This document shows positions 44,408-44,684 of a stretch of 44,684 bases of DNA, piece by piece (the first letter of the stretch is position 1; every line of letters begins with the position of its first letter). The notes below the pieces were generated by a model that saw nothing but the letters and a program-made list of their open reading frames with translations, was not told the origin of the DNA and ran no database searches. The position numbers and the translations under genes are program-made. Source of the DNA: Rubripirellula sp. (GTDB lineage Bacteria; Planctomycetota; Planctomycetia; Pirellulales; Pirellulaceae); assembly GCA_029213145.1 (NCBI GenBank), contig JARGNK010000010.1:45886-90569 (forward strand), in the 5' to 3' direction.

Positions 44408-44684
44408 GACGGGACCTAACAGAGGGGGTGTCTAAATAAAAGAAATTTCGGCGTCCTTGGTAGTCTCGGAGTCTCTTTCATGCAAGTGCGGACGCCTTGG
44501 ATGGACAAATCGACTCCACTAAAGGCGGGTTAATGTTAGGTTTACTAACACCACTCCCTTTTGCTGCCCCAGTCCAGCCAGCTCCGACAACGCCAGCAGC
44601 CCTCCCAAGACCAAATTTCGAGAAGGCAAATAGCGGCGACACACCCCTTCGGTTCCGGCAAACCAACAGATCAGTGAAGGCGAG
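44408..44684. other. Right edge; unresolved frames
   Basis: Two frames run off the right edge. On the plus strand an ATG at 44533 stays open for 50 codons (MLGLLTPLPFAAPVQPAPTT...). On the minus strand a frame from the edge ends at 44478. Neither contains a recognisable motif and both could be chance. The promoter of fba should also lie here. Confidence 0.3.

Noticed and set aside
44478..44684. Frames running off the right edge on both strands
   Set aside because: Short, mutually exclusive and without motifs; noted only as unresolved.

Overview
The window looks like a chromosomal segment of a planctomycete of the Pirellulaceae (Rhodopirellula type). The main evidence is gene content. There is an adjacent DUF1549/DUF1553 and DUF1501 pair, a secreted cadherin-like/dockerin-like protein with a planctomycete-style basic N-terminus, several short planctomycete-type lipoproteins and membrane proteins, a divergent Nramp protein, and proteins carrying low-complexity tandem repeats. 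I see no rRNA, tRNA, CRISPR array, phage module or recognisable insertion sequence. Most of the window is ordinary core and accessory chromosome.

Layout. 1-2163: a truncated unknown gene and a UxaA/GarD-family dehydratase, both on the minus strand. 2487-4614: sucC-sucD (succinyl-CoA synthetase), with a perfect hairpin just before sucC. 4739-14501: a long minus-strand block holding a small membrane protein coupled to an SRPBCC-epimerase fusion, a PhoD-like phosphatase, a DUF1501 protein and a DUF1549/DUF1553 protein, a Gfo/Idh/MocA oxidoreductase and an Nramp-like transporter. 14502-14995: an intergenic region with two different minisatellites. 14996-21679: a six-gene plus-strand operon (RDD, SpoIIM-like, membrane protein, DUF4129, DUF4350, MoxR ATPase) in which every junction overlaps. 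21968-27114: two divergent genes for secreted proteins, one Gly/Tyr/Glu-rich with repeats and one multidomain adhesin-like. 27417-35560: a small membrane protein, then a LysR regulator followed by gltB-gltD (glutamate synthase). 36134-44407: a repeat-rich lipoprotein, pyrK and rluB (minus), a small lipoprotein, manA, tatC with an enlarged first periplasmic loop, and class II fructose-bisphosphate aldolase.

How the genes work together. sucCD, fba, manA, gltBD and pyrK are central metabolism (TCA cycle, glycolysis/Calvin cycle, sugar phosphates, nitrogen assimilation, pyrimidines). The six-gene MoxR operon is the most coherent multi-protein system. It encodes a cytoplasmic AAA+ ATPase together with five membrane or exported partners, and it lacks the DUF58 gene that usually accompanies MoxR. 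TatC can be linked to the twin-arginine signal on the DUF1501 protein in the same window.

The most unusual overall property is the density of short tandem repeats, about ten loci with unit lengths of 15 to 36 bp. They occur both in frame inside genes and between genes. All domain calls here come from reading the translated sequence by eye; no database search was run.
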